Below are positions 10,314-22,300 of a stretch of 31,612 bases of DNA, piece by piece. The stretch is from Hypsibius dujardini (Eukaryota; Tardigrada; Eutardigrada; Parachela; Hypsibiidae): NCBI GenBank assembly GCA_001579985.1, contig LRSR01006629.1, positions 1 through 31,612 on the forward strand, in the 5' to 3' direction. A program made the position numbers and the translations under genes. A model generated the notes under the pieces. The model was not told the DNA's origin and did not search any database. It worked only from the letters and a program-made list of their open reading frames with translations. The stretch's first letter is position 1, and the number at the start of each line of letters is the position of its first letter.

Positions 10314-13300
10314 ATGAGGAAGCATCAGAAGGGAGGAGGCAAACTGAAAGGCGACTCCTCCGACAATGTGCAAGTTTTTTGCCGTGTTCGTCCTCTCCCT
10401 GCGGCCGCGGAAAGGTGCATTCGCCGCGTCGATGATCGGACTATTCAATTAACCGCGCCGTCGGCGTCGGCAAGGAATGCCCTCGGCAAGGACACGCAGT
10501 ATAAGTTTGAGTACGCTTTCGACGAGGACGCCAGCCAGGCTGAGGTGTTTGAGGATGTCGGCTTGCCGCTGGTGCGCGATCTCATCCAGGGGAAGAGTGG
10601 TGAGTTAAGGAATGGCTGGGAAAGAAGATGGTTGATGGCGTTTGAGAGAAATGGGACGTCAAACTGAACTGTGAAATGTATCAGCCAAGCTCGGCCATCG
10701 TCTAGATGATAACTATGGCAACGTGGACGAAGTTGGCTGACACGCCGAATTGTGTTTATTTATCCATTTAGTTGGCCACTTTGTACTTTATTGTTCACGA
10801 TGGTAAATGAAAAAGTTAGCTAAAACTGAACTAAAACTTTCAGTGACTAATTTATTGTTTTTAGTTGAATAAAGAACGAATTTTCCTGATTAATTTTAGC
10901 TTTTTTTCCCATCCTTGAATGTTGGTAATTCTCTTCGTAGAATCGATCTGGCTAAAGGAAGTGTTTTCTTTTTCTCATTTGCTGGTCCGAAATCGGTTCA
11001 ATCTTTTTGCAGGGTTGTTATTTACCTATGGAATCACCTCGTCCGGCAAGACCTTCACCATGCAAGGTCGACGGGAACAGCCCGGAATCCTTCCCCGCAC
11101 CTTGGACACCCTCTTCAACACTGTCCGCCCCAACCTTGCGGCCAAGTACACGTTCAAACCGGACCGACTCAACGGCTTTGATATCCAATCACAAATGGAT
11201 TCGTTGGTTGATCGTCAGCGCGCTGAACGCGATGCTGGGAAGGTGATACGCACCCGGGGAAGGGTGAAAGATTCCGAAAACGAATTTAGTGGGCGTCTTT
11301 TGGAAGATACTGCAGTGAACGGACTGGATGTAGATTGTGAATACTCGCTGTTTGTGTCCTATGTGGAGATCTACAACAATTATGCATACGATCTGCTTCA
11401 GCCGGATGTCGGGGAAGGCAAAATGTTAGCCGACATGAAAGAGTTTGTTACCGCGTTTTCATCATTACAGTGGGTTGTTGTTTGCTTTTAGGCTGCAGTC
11501 TCGGCTGCTCCGTGAAGACAACACCGGACACATTTACGTTGCCGGCGCCACCGAGGTGGAAGTCTTGACGGCCGATGAAGCGTTGCGTCTGCTGAGCCGC
11601 GGACAGAAGGCTCGTCGCATTGCGTCGACGCAGTTGAATGCCGATTCCAGTCGTAGTCACGCCATTTTCAACATCCGACTGGTGCAGGCACCGCTGGATG
11701 AGACCGGGCATTCTGTCGTCCAAGACAAGGATATCGTTCAGGTCAGCTTGCTGTCGCTGATTGATCTAGCAGGGAGTGAACGGACGAAGCGGACCAACAA
11801 CGAGGGAGAACGTCTCCGCGAAGCCGGTAGGACTTTGGCATCTCTCTAGTCTACAGCTGTGCCGCGGTGACTTTGAGGGTCGCCAAGCAGAATCCAATGA
11901 GCGACCCTCAAATTAACCGCGGCACAGCTGTAACTCTCTTTGAGGTTCCTAGCTTTCTATTTCAATTATTTTTTCGGTCACGTTAATCTCCTTGTCGAGT
12001 CTAGGGAGTTTCATCAACGTCACACTTACTCTGAGCAATCTTGATTCGCAGGCAACATCAACGCGTCGCTGCTGACACTGCGCAAATGTCTGGATGCCCT
12101 TCGATCCAATCAGAATGGCGAGAACTCTGTAGAGGTAATCTTTGCTTGTTCCGGCTCTAGTTTAGCTTCGAATTTCCGTTATTAAGTGATTGCTCTGTCG
12201 AATTAATGCCATGCCTTGACTCGTTTCTTATTTATTTCGACAGATGGTGCCTTATCGTGAATCGAAATTGACCCACCTCTTTAAATCGTACTTCGAAGGC
12301 GAGGGAAAAGTTCGGATGATTGTATGCCTGAATCCGGCTGCGGAAGAGTATGACGAGACTACGGTATTGAAAACTGGGATATTTTTCTTGCCTTGACCGT
12401 GCCTTAGCTTTGATGTAACCCTTTTTATTTTGCAGCATGTTCTGAGGTTTGCCGAATCAGCTCAAGAGGTCCATGTGACACGGGCACAACAGGTACGCTT
12501 CGATCAACTGGGCTTCACGCCGGGTCGTCGTGCTGCCGCCGTGGAGTCCAAGAAGCGCGCCAAGGAGAATGTGGACCTCTTTACCGACGAGGAGACTATC
12601 CAACATCACCGGGTCAAGCTTTCTTTCACTCGGACTAGTGAGATGTTCCCACCAATTAAGGTACTAATTTCCGCAGACAGGTAGGGAATGTGTCTTTTAA
12701 CGCCAGACAGACAAGTAGAGCCGCTTACGAACGGCGGTCTGGTCAGCTAGATTCCGTAATATTTTCTCCGCCTAGTACAAGTCTGGGTGCGCCTCCGAAA
12801 TATTTTTATGGGTTGTTGCAGTTGAAAGGGCACGACGATGAGATGACCCTTCCCATACTCGCCCGCTTCCTGGAAGACCGTATCGTTCGCCACAAGGCCA
12901 TGCTAGCTGCCCTGAAGACACAAGGTATGAACTCATCATTAACCTTCAGAAGATCGGGCTTGCCGAGTTAATTAAAGCCTCATTATTATACTTTCGTGTT
13001 GTATCTTGTTAAAGTTGTTGTGTTTCACTGTATGCCTGCATGTGACTGTCAGTCTGCTTTGCTGGGCACCACGCTGACTACTGCTAGCAGCTCTTTCTCT
13101 AACCGACCACTTTGTTCTCATACCTGTTTGTGACTGTCTGCTTTTCTTTGTCCGTTTCTTTCTGTTTTTCTGCCTGACTGTTAAATCGGAACTTGTACTG
13201 TGGCATTTTATTTTTGACTTTTAGTATTACGGAATTTCTTGCTCAATTCAGTCGCGACATATTTCTTCGTCTGACCTTGTTGCTAATTCCAGAAGTTGAA

Positions 13301-14668
13301 TTCGTTGGACACCTGCAATCGCTGTCCACTGAGAAAGACAACTACAGAAGAGTAAGTGTGGCTGTTGTGCTTGCTCGGGCAATTTCCTTCACCGTCGTCG
13401 TTCTGCTTCCGTTCCAGGAGAACAATGCCCTACGAATGCGTTTGGAGGAGCGAGAACTATTGAATTTTCAGATGGAAAAAGAATTGGATGAACATATTCG
13501 CGTACGGGACGAGCTGCTGCGTCACTCCACATTGAGCGAGCAGGCCAAGGTGGATTTGGTGGGACGGCTTCATGAGAGCCAGTACGCGGCCAGCCAAGAG
13601 CGGGCTAAGCGCCGGAAACGCGAGGCAAAGCAGATGGAAAGGGAGAGAAGGAGCGCCGAACGCCGCCGTGAAGAACTGGTACGGAGCAGCGATTTTGTGT
13701 ACTTCCTTATCTGTCTGTCTGACTGCCTTAATGAGTTTACTTCCTTATCTGTCTGTCTGACTGCCTTATTGAGTTTGCCTATTATCTTTATGTCTATCTG
13801 TCTGCCTGACAACTGCCGGTCCTTATCACTGCTTGTCTTTGTGTTCACATGTTTGTCTGTCTCCCTGCGCCTCATTTCGTCTTATCTAGTTGTGTCTGTT
13901 CGGTATCTCATGCACAGTTGTGGTCCCTTTCAGGAGATAGAAAAGCAGCGAATTCGCGACAACTACCAGCATGAGCTGGACAGCGGGCGGGAACGGCTCC
14001 GTCAGATCGATGGTATTTTAAACGGTGGCAGTGAATATGTTGGATCATCTGCGCGGAAATCACCGCACCAGATCGCCACCACGGTCGTTCCTTCGGCCCC
14101 ATTCCAGTCATCGGCAACCAGTACCTTAAATGACGAATCGTCCCAACACCGAGCCGCCTACGCCAAGTACCGCCAAGCGGGGGCGAAGACTTCAAGCCCC
14201 TGTGTCAATCCGCTTCTCCGCTTGACCACTAAGGTTTGTATTGTTTCAGCTTTGGAACTCCTACACAAATTTTCCGCTTATTTCAGTTCGTCTGATAAGT
14301 CTTGAAATATTTGCTTTATCGCAATAACCATTTTCCAGCAGAAATTTGGTACACCAGCCTCAAACCCACGGTACGCATTTGGCCTACCCCACGGCAGCGG
14401 CAAGATCCTCGAACAAGTTTCCCGGCATCGCACCCCAATGGGAACGGCTCTCGGCAGAAGGTCATCCGCTAAACGCAAGTCGATAACGCGCCTGCCGACG
14501 GCGGAGGAGCTGCGGAAGTGCACCACCTACCAGTTGGAACTGCAAGAGCCCACCCCGGACGGCAATGTGAAAACGCTCATCTATAAGGCCAATCACGCGC
14601 CTACCTGCACCGGCGGTCGAGCCGTGACCTACTGCGACGTGGAGACACTCACGCAGACGGATCCGTAA
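10314..14668 (+). CDS. KIF23: Kinesin-6 motor, KIF23/MKLP1 (11 exons, 836 aa)
   Basis: Exons: 10314-10599, 11013-11424, 11492-11826, 12052-12134, 12244-12363, 12436-12660, 12822-12924, 13293-13351, 13418-13678, 13934-14233, 14342-14668; phases agree throughout. This is the plus-end motor of centralspindlin, which with the CYK-4 RhoGAP bundles the central spindle and supports cytokinesis. The motor domain starts with [10 protein letters not shown]. The P-loop is GITSSGKT (102-109), with the isoleucine typical of kinesin-6. SSRSH (285-289) and DLAGSE (324-329) are switch I and II. The insert between the P-loop and [13 protein letters not shown] is long, as in this subfamily. A basic neck follows, then a charged coiled coil (about 542-640). 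The C-terminal domain (about 755-836, ending [10 protein letters not shown]) matches the MKLP1 Arf6-binding domain. No key residue is missing. A single-exon reading of 13193-14305 would retain introns and is not the gene. Confidence 0.95.
11852..11932. mobile_element. Short palindrome in KIF23 intron 3
   Basis: Arms of about 33 bases (TACAGCTGTGCCGCGG, then GAGGGTCGC) flank a 16-base loop, with three or four mismatches. TA stands at both ends. Probably a minimal MITE; it would fold into a stable RNA hairpin. Confidence 0.7.
13700..13775. repeat. Two 38-base direct repeats with CTGT runs, KIF23 intron 9
   Basis: TACTTCCTTATCTGTCTGTC occurs twice at a spacing of 38 bases, with one mismatch in the unit. 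Further TGTCTGTC runs follow to about 13865. Confidence 0.8.
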
Positions 14669-15022
14669 ACAGCCCTTTTGTTAAGAGATGCATCTGTAGT
14701 CGCCTACTGTTTTGTTTCGCGTCTTTGGTTTTGGTTTTAAATGCCATCTTTGTGTACGAGCCTTAGAAACGCTCCTATCCCAGCGTCTGGCACTCCTATG
14801 GCTCATTCGCATTGTTGGTGCAGTTGTTGAGCACAATGCACGTTGTTTATGTTATTTCTGATTCGCTTGATTTTTTCGCTTCTGATTATGTGCACGGGGA
14901 TCTGAAATTGAGTTTTCTTTGAAGCCCCTACGACTGTAAGAGAGTTTCGTGAACTGTTAGAGTCGAACCGGGTCGTTGCAATACCCTTAGTCCCTTGCCT
15001 CGACTATTACTGTCCTTGCAAT
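14669..15022. other. Short intergenic gap between KIF23 and receptor A
   Basis: Must hold the 3' end of KIF23 and the promoter of the next gene. No AATAAA and no TATA box were recognised. Confidence 0.4.
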
Positions 15023-17933
15023 ATGGCGTACAGCTTCAGCTTTGCGCGGACACTGCTCTTTTGTGGTTTGTGGTTGGAATGTTCGACGGTCATGACCGGA
15101 GCAGTGGTGCCGAACTTTGTTACGTTAACTTCATCAGGTCCGACGCCATCAGGGTTCGTGGAGCTGCAGCCGGTGTTTGACGTGATGCTCGGCATCCTGG
15201 CCCCCAAGTACCCGGCAGTACTTGGCAAATACACCCTGAAACAACTGAACCATTCGACTCCTGGCTCGTGCAATGAGCTCGAGTGGTACGAACAGTATCG
15301 TGAGATGAATGAGCTGTTTCGTGATGGTTATTTCTTACCGAGACCAACGATTGTATTGGCGGGAGGCAAGTACAGGAAAAAATGATCAGTGATGTTATTA
15401 ATGTGACTTTAGATGGATTTTCAAAGGGCATGGTATGTTCTTTTAATAGTATGTGCCGTCTCCGTTCCAATAATTGGCGACTTCGCAAGGGGTGAGTATA
15501 ATCACGTACAGTACAATTCTTCAAAAGGAATAGCCCCAAGGTAGTAATACACAGAACTGCGGTTATGCTTAATGGTTTGATGATTTTTAGAGATGGACTT
15601 TTTTATGGTCACATGGCAAGTTTGGCTGTTGTCTTACAGAGCTCGTGATTTATGATAGTTCTACAGTAATACAACTCTTTCCTGTAATATTTTAGCCAAT
15701 CGGAAGACGGGACAGTGCAAAACAGGGAACGTTTTCCATCCGCGATATCTTTCTCTAGCGGGGTGATTGCACTGTACGGTGACGCCCTGGTTGCGTTACT
15801 TCAAAAGCTTAACTGGACGAGCATTGCCGTCATCAACGATGCCAACATCGCCAATCCGGGAATGGCAAAGAGCCGTGAAGTTTGTCGGGGAGTCACCGAA
15901 TCACTTCAAATGTATAAGCAGACTATCAGTCTGCTCATTGTGCCCACTGACCTTTCCCTAGAAAAGCCGGACCGGTCCTTACTTGTCGCCAGCAACTTCA
16001 CACGAAGTACGTAAGCCATAACTGAGTTGTAGTGAAGATGCTAGAGCTGTTATAAATTCAGATTCGCTTGTGTAGTAATTGTCAGCTGCACACTTGGCGC
16101 CACACAACGAATTCTGCTCGTAAGTCACTAGACTTTAAAAGGTAGAACAAAGAACCACGCGATGAATGAAGTATAAAAATATGCTCTTGTGCGAATATAT
16201 TTTATTCTTGATATGAGTATACTAGTTAGTTAGTAGTCGCTTTTATTTATAGGCAGCTGCCCATGATCTCAATATGACGGATGGGGATCATGTAAGTCTG
16301 TTTAATATTCACGACTAAACTACCGAAGTATATGTTTTTTATCTTCATTCATTCTTCGCTGTGTAGATCTTTTTCCATTTCTATGAAATTGAGACACCGG
16401 GCGATTTTCAGCTAGCTTGGTACAAAAATGATTCGCTTGACCAGGTATGGCGTCATGTTAACGGGAGTTGACCGGACAAGATCTAGAAAGCGAGAGGTCA
16501 TTTTCTTAAGGATTCGCACACATAGTTTGATGTGCCTCATGTTTCTTCCGATTGCAGAAAGTAGCCAGGGCAATGTTATCGACCATTATCGTCAGATCAC
16601 CGCAGATTGCCTGGGAAAGAATTAACGATACCATGTCATTAATTCAAAAGCAAAAAGTGTCTCGTTTTGGTGGCCTCTTTCCCAGACTAACCCTCGAGGT
16701 AAAACGAAATTCACAAACGAATAAATTCGGAAAGATCTCCCGCAGAATGTCATCGTATTTATTGCCTTGATTGAATTATAAGAATCAAATGTGAAATTAG
16801 TCTGGTTTACCGTATTCCCCCGATCTCAAGGGACAGTTAAGCCCACCCCCTCCAGTCATCGGTTGACTGTTCAATCGAATTCACTGTGTCGTGATTGGTT
16901 GAAATTTAAGCGCAACTTGGCAGCGATTGATTGATTGATTATGCGGGATTTCTTGACGCACCCATGGAATTAGTTGATTGATTGATTGTAGGTAAACAAT
17001 AGCAAACGGTGATGAACAGATGAGATCCGGGGTGGATCAAATTAACTGGTAGGGCAAAAAAGTGTCCCTTGAGATCGGGGGAATACGGTACATGAAAGCA
17101 AAGTCTCGTTCTGCTGTTTCCAGAGAAATGAATTTCAAGTCAGCTGCGCAGAAGCCGTCGAAGGTGCGGTGATGGTAAGGTGTTAAAGTCCTTCTCCACG
17201 TGCCACGAAGATTGTTTCCTAGCTTCCTGCTGCACATTACGGTACCCATAGGTTCTGAACGATTCGTGCACGAATGGGAGCGACAGCTGCGCCAGCGGAA
17301 AATTTCTCGCTGCCAATTTGCTTAACGGCAGTCGAGAGTACAATTTCCCCAGTCGGACGGTCCGATTAACCAGTAAAGGTGCCAGAGTGATTACGGCCAT
17401 AATTCAGCAACTCTCATCGACAGACCTGAAAATAAAGGTTCTTTGAACTGAAATAGTACACAGCATCTGCCAAGGGTGCCAAGGGCTCTGCAGGAGGTCT
17501 CAATTAAGACATCACCATTTTTACCCTCTCTAACTTCACAGGATATTTTTCAATATGACTCTAATGTCCGCAAATTGATTCCCGATGCAAAAAATCAATT
17601 CATTTGGTTAATGAGTGGACACCCGCCTCCCGATCGTCCCCTTTGTGGGCTGCACAACGATTTGTGCCCTGATAATCGCACAATAATGGCCATCGTTGTG
17701 GCATTTGTTGGTGGTGGAGCCTTGGCGGCAATTGCATTTCTCATGTAAGTTTGGTTAGCTTTGATTCGCTGTCTATCTGCTTGCTAAGAGGCACTTTTAT
17801 TTTCATCAGAATTGTGTGGAGGACTAAAAGGGTTCCGGAGGACTGGTGGCTCATGGTCGATGTGAATTTCATTGCCAGACTAACCGATGGACGGAGATTC
17901 AGTCAAATGGAACAAAAATACATGCTATTGTAG
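15023..17933 (+). CDS. ANF-type single-pass receptor with short tail, paralogue A (12 exons, 528 aa)
   Basis: Exons: 15023-15365, 15450-15491, 15591-15615, 15696-16006, 16076-16119, 16253-16291, 16367-16444, 16558-16698, 17124-17174, 17252-17437, 17542-17744, 17810-17933. Phases close on TAG. It has a signal peptide (about 1-25), then a periplasmic-binding-type ANF-receptor domain: VVPNFVTLTSSG, RFPSAISFSSGVIALYGDAL, SLLIVPTDLS, IIVSCTLGATQRILL, and an AHDLNMTDGDHIFFHFYEIE stretch. A cysteine pair (CGLHNDLC) precedes the membrane span (about 468-490). The tail is about 38 residues, resembling the start of the receptor-guanylate-cyclase juxtamembrane region (EDWWLMVDVNFI), and stops before any kinase-homology or cyclase domain. 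This is the layout of natriuretic clearance receptors (NPR-C). Introns 1 and 3 use GCAAGT donors; no in-frame GT donor is available. The ligand is unknown. Confidence 0.85.
16808..17090. mobile_element. Inverted-repeat element, family gamma, copy B
   Basis: In intron 8 of receptor A. The ends are TACCGTATTCCCCCGATCTC and its exact complement. The TTCCCCC segment replaces TGCTCGC of copies A and C, and the change is matched on both arms. The core motifs TTAAGCCC and AACTGGTAGGGC are kept. Confidence 0.85.
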
Positions 17934-18102
17934 GACGATACGCGCTTGACGGAAAAGGCCACCAGGATGATGCCCTCTCATTTACATACAATCATTTTCA
18001 ATACGTTCCCATCGCATATGAATAATTTTGCTTTTCAAGTTCACAAATGCGGTGATGACATTCTTTCTTAAGATGCGCAAAGAAACGGCAGTTGTTTTAC
18101 AC

Positions 18103-18141
18103 TTAGACACTTTCGTTAGACACTTTCGTTAGACACTTTCT
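18103..18141. repeat. Three 13-base tandem units
   Basis: TTAGACACTTTCG is repeated three times, with one change in the last base, about 170 bases after the stop of receptor A. Confidence 0.9.
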
Positions 18142-19267
18142 ATTTCTGAAACGGTGATTTTCTTTGTATACTTCACAGCAAGACTTCTTCATTAAAGTTG
18201 CATTGGTACCTACCTTCTTGGGAAGCCTTTGTTCTACCATGACGGAAATGTCAGACAAAGGATACCCAATGTCGGTGAGATTGACATGTTTACCTCATAC
18301 AGTATATAAGCTCAGAATATTTCATCCCACACATTCCCATATCGAACTTAGCGCTCGGTAATACAAATGGAAAAGCAAGCGTCAGGGTGAACTTGGCATT
18401 TAATGGAAATTAGCGCCAGGTAGTTGTAGTTAACGATAAGCGGAACATCCTTTGTGTGATGGAGATCCTCTCCCCTCTGTGGTCAGAAGATACTCGTCTC
18501 AGTGCCTGTAGTTATTTTAGTGCCGGATAGTGTCGAGACGCAACCTGTTCACTCACTGGTTCTTCCACTTCAAACTCTTCGTGCTCCGTTGTTGCTTCGT
18601 GCATCTCTTCGAATTCGGCCATTCAAAAAGCCAGTCGCTGGCGGAGCAGCGTTTACAAGGGCTATATACGCTCCACGACCCCGTCCGCCGATGTCACTTT
18701 TTACTAGCCGCCGTCCCCACGTACGGACCTGTTTGGGCGGGTTTTGCTTGAGGGTTGCGGAGACCTACGCGGTCCTGCGGCCCCTGGACACCGCAAACAA
18801 TTCCGTTTGTACCGTTCGCTCCGTCCGAAATGCGGAGACCCAAGCGTTAAGGGCAGTTGGGAACCGCATGACGTGTTTCTCCCTTGCTGTAAATTCCCCA
18901 AAAGACGTCAGAGACATGGGAAACAGGTGTGAAAATACACTGCTGAGAATGACATTTACAGCAATATCTCCCAGGGTTTCCGCCCTTTCTCCGCTCTGTT
19001 TGGAGAATACAGTAATAAAGGGCAAGGTTTCATGTCCATGTTTCCTGTGAATACGGTACGCAGTGATTCTTCTTATGCGATTGTACGAATCAATTATTAC
19101 ACACACTCTCGTTGCGCAGAGCTTTTAATGTCGTGAGGAAGATGATGATTTTTACGCCATCCAATCCAAGTGTGTTAAATGAATTATAACTGCCTTAAGT
19201 GCATCAACGCCTACGTCATCAACGCATCCTTCCCTTCTCAATCTTCTGCAATGCATTCGATGAGACA

Positions 19268-19274
19268 TATAAAA
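19268..19274 (+). promoter_or_regulatory. TATA box of receptor B
   Basis: TATAAAA lies 70 bases before the start codon. This predicts transcription starting near 19298 and a leader of only about 40 bases. Confidence 0.55.
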
Positions 19275-19311
19275 GCTTCGTGCCATGCTCTACTGGCGGC
19301 GTGACAACCAG

Positions 19312-19344
19312 ATGAATTGCTTGAAAGCTCGTCGAGGATGTTGA
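19312..19344 (+). promoter_or_regulatory. Overlapping upstream ORF at the receptor B start
   Basis: A ten-codon frame (ATG at 19312, TGA at 19342-19344) runs out of frame across the receptor start at 19338. If the TATA box sets the transcription start, this is the first AUG of the mRNA. Its start context is weak (C at -3), so leaky scanning is likely. Confidence 0.35.
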
Positions 19345-22300
19345 ATTTTCAATTGAAGTGGGCAGTGTTTACGTTATCATTCACATGGGTCGCCGGTTTA
19401 AGCGAGGACACTGAGATAGTACCCAATTTCATCTCTTACACCTCCACGAGCAGTTCGTGGTCGGGATTTATTGAGATTCAGCCGGTTTTCGAGGTGATCT
19501 TGGAGCAGCTGGCTCCGAAGTTTCCATTAGTTCTTCAAAATTATACGAAACAAAACTCCACCTATCTCAGCACGCCAGGGTCATGCAATGAGCCGGAAAT
19601 TGACGGGCACTTTGAGGAAGTGGACCACTTGTTTCGCGACAATTTGCTCAGTCCGAGCCCGACCGTCGTGCTGGCTGCAGGTGAACTGAAGTTATGGTCA
19701 AGGTATATGAATACTAGTTGTTAAGAATTTAGCTGCTTGTGCTTTCAGTGTGTGGCCTTAACAATCCCACAATTGCGGATTTTGCGAGAGGTATTGGACA
19801 TTCTGCAAGTTCACAAACATCTCATTCTTAATAATATGAATAGCCTGAATCTTCTTTCAGAAACGGATGTCTTGGTTGTCACCTGGTACGAATGATTGAG
19901 CAACATAAAACAAAACGAATTACCTTGATTTAAATTTTATAAAATAAATATCATGGTAACATATTTACGTAACTCAAGTTCTATGTCAATTACCGTATGC
20001 TCGCGATCTCAAGGGACAGCTAAGCCCCGCCCCCCTCTGTATGGCCCTGCACTCAATTGAACGTGCAATCTGGTTCACTTTTCTCTGATTGGCTCATTTC
20101 GTACAGCTTACTCGTTGTGCTCGATTGATTGATTATACAGTCATGCTTTTCCGTATATATATCCCTAAAGTGCTTATTTGGTGAAGGGCACTGAATTGGC
20201 ATTGGTTGAATTGGAATTGAAATGAATTGAATTGAAATGAAATGAATTGAATTGAAATGAAATGAATTGAATTGAACTGAACTGAATTGGATTGAATTGG
20301 ATTGAATTGAAATTGGTTAAAATTTACGGGTAGGGCAGAAAAGAGTTCCTTGAGATCGCGAGCATACGGTAAAACGCAACGAAATGTTCAAGGGGTGCGA
20401 CGATAGGCAAAGGGTGGGATCACATGGGGTTCCCTTTCAGTTAACTGGCCTTTTTTGCGGTTTAGTCAGTCCGAGGACGGGGCATTGGAGGACAGAAATC
20501 GTTTCCCCACCGCGATCTCATTCTCTGGAGGAGTGATAAACATCTATGGGGATGCCTTGGTTGCGCTGCTGGATCATTTTAACTGGAGTTCCATTGTCAT
20601 CCTGGACGATTTTTACAAGACCAACAGGGGCCAAGCGAAGAGCCGCGAGCAGTGCCGAGGCGCCATTGAAGCAGTGACAGCGAGGAAACACAATATAAGC
20701 CTGCTTGTTATTGCGATTGACCTTTCCGTGGAGACCTCTCAAAGTGCAGCCGAGGCCCTATGGAAAGCGAGTAACTTCTCACGCAGTAGGTGTCATATCA
20801 CCCAAATGTCAAAGCAGACATGAAAGAAATGTGTAACCTTTTCTACAGTCATACTGAGTTGCACGCTGGGTTCTGTGCAACGCGAATTCTTGGTAAGTTA
20901 CGCTGGACTAGATTGTGCACCCTGTACGAGGGTGAGCACGTAAACGACAGTATTTAATAGTTACAAGAAATTTCTCTATATCGATGGATACGTCTTGAAA
21001 CGTGTGAGATGAAATCTGTATTTCGGCTCACCATTCACTTCTATATCGATAAATCGGCTCACTCATGGGTTTCGTTTGATAGCAAGTGCTTGATTGTTCG
21101 ATTCTTCACACTATATCCTAGTACAATATTGCACTTCTTAAAATCAAACAATCAAGCACCCGCCATCAAAATGAAATCCATGAGTGAGCCAATTCATCGA
21201 CCCAGTGGAGGGTGAGCCGAAATGTAGACTTCTTCTCATAAAGCTAAAAGCAGCATTGTATAGAATATATATTTCCGGAAAGCCGTTGACGTATATGTTC
21301 CCCAACAGGCAGCGGCTCACGATCAGAACATGACGAAGGGCGATTACGTGAGCGTACATTATTGCAGAGTACCGCTTCAGTTTTCCGAGAAATGTCCATG
21401 CTTTAAATACGATACCACTTCATGAGTTATCAGGTGTTCCTCCACCTTTATGAAGTAGAATCTCCGTTCGACTACCACCTAGTGTGGCAGAGAAACGACA
21501 CTTTAGACGAGGTTGGAATTTTATTGCAACGCAACGGATATAAAGATCCCCACTCCAAGACTTTTGACCACTCATATCAAGTTTTGTATTCGTCTACAGA
21601 GAGTCCGGATTGCGATGCAGTCGACAATCGTTATTCGGTCTCCACCCATCGCGTGGCCAAAGATCGCCACCACAATTTCAGCGATTCAGAAGCGCAAAGT
21701 CAATCTATTTGGCGGCTCCGGGAGATTACAACAACAGGTGTCATTCCACATAATAATATGAGGACTAAACAGTGGACACGCACACGTAAACCCTCCCTTC
21801 TTTACAGCCAAACGAATTTATGGTCAGCTGTGCAGAAGCCCTCGAAGGAGCTATTATCGTCAGTATTTTGTTTCATACTTTTTATCATTAAAACCGCGAA
21901 GTGGCTACTTTACCCCCCCCTTTTGGGGCACAATAGAACTCCGGCTAATTTATCCCTCTCTGGATAAATCACCAGACTTCTCTGTTATTTTACCCTTCCC
22001 ATGTTGTCCGTTCGTCCGTCCGTCCATCAGTCTGTCCGTCTTTTGTCCGTCTCTTGACCGTCCATCCGTTGTCAGACAGATGGTCTAACAACGGGTAACG
22101 ACTGAATGGATAGCGAATGAACAAACAACGGACGGAAGGAGGGACGGACGACGGACGACGAACGGAAGGATGAACGACGGATTAACAACGGATAAACAGA
22201 CAACGGACGGACAGACGGGCAGCATGGAAGGGCTAAGATTGCTAGGGTTCTATTGGGTCCCAGGGAGGGGTAAAATGGCTGTAGCCTTAAAACCGCCAAT

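Larger units (their letters stand above)
17934..19337. other. Intergenic between the two receptor genes
   Basis: Carries the trailer of paralogue A (candidate ATTAAA at 18191-18196) and the promoter of paralogue B. The only long open frame (to 19050) begins at a non-ATG codon and has no recognisable domain. No kinase or cyclase exon that could extend paralogue A is present. Confidence 0.5.

Noticed and set aside
13193-14305. 370-codon plus-strand frame overlapping KIF23
   Set aside because: It reads through introns 7, 8 and 9, which have good splice sites and repeat content; only the exon 8-10 parts are KIF23 sequence.
18502-19050. 182-codon open frame between the receptor genes
   Set aside because: It begins with GTG, the first ATG is about 60 codons in, no domain or signal peptide is recognisable, and competing frames of similar length exist on the other strand. 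Left unannotated.
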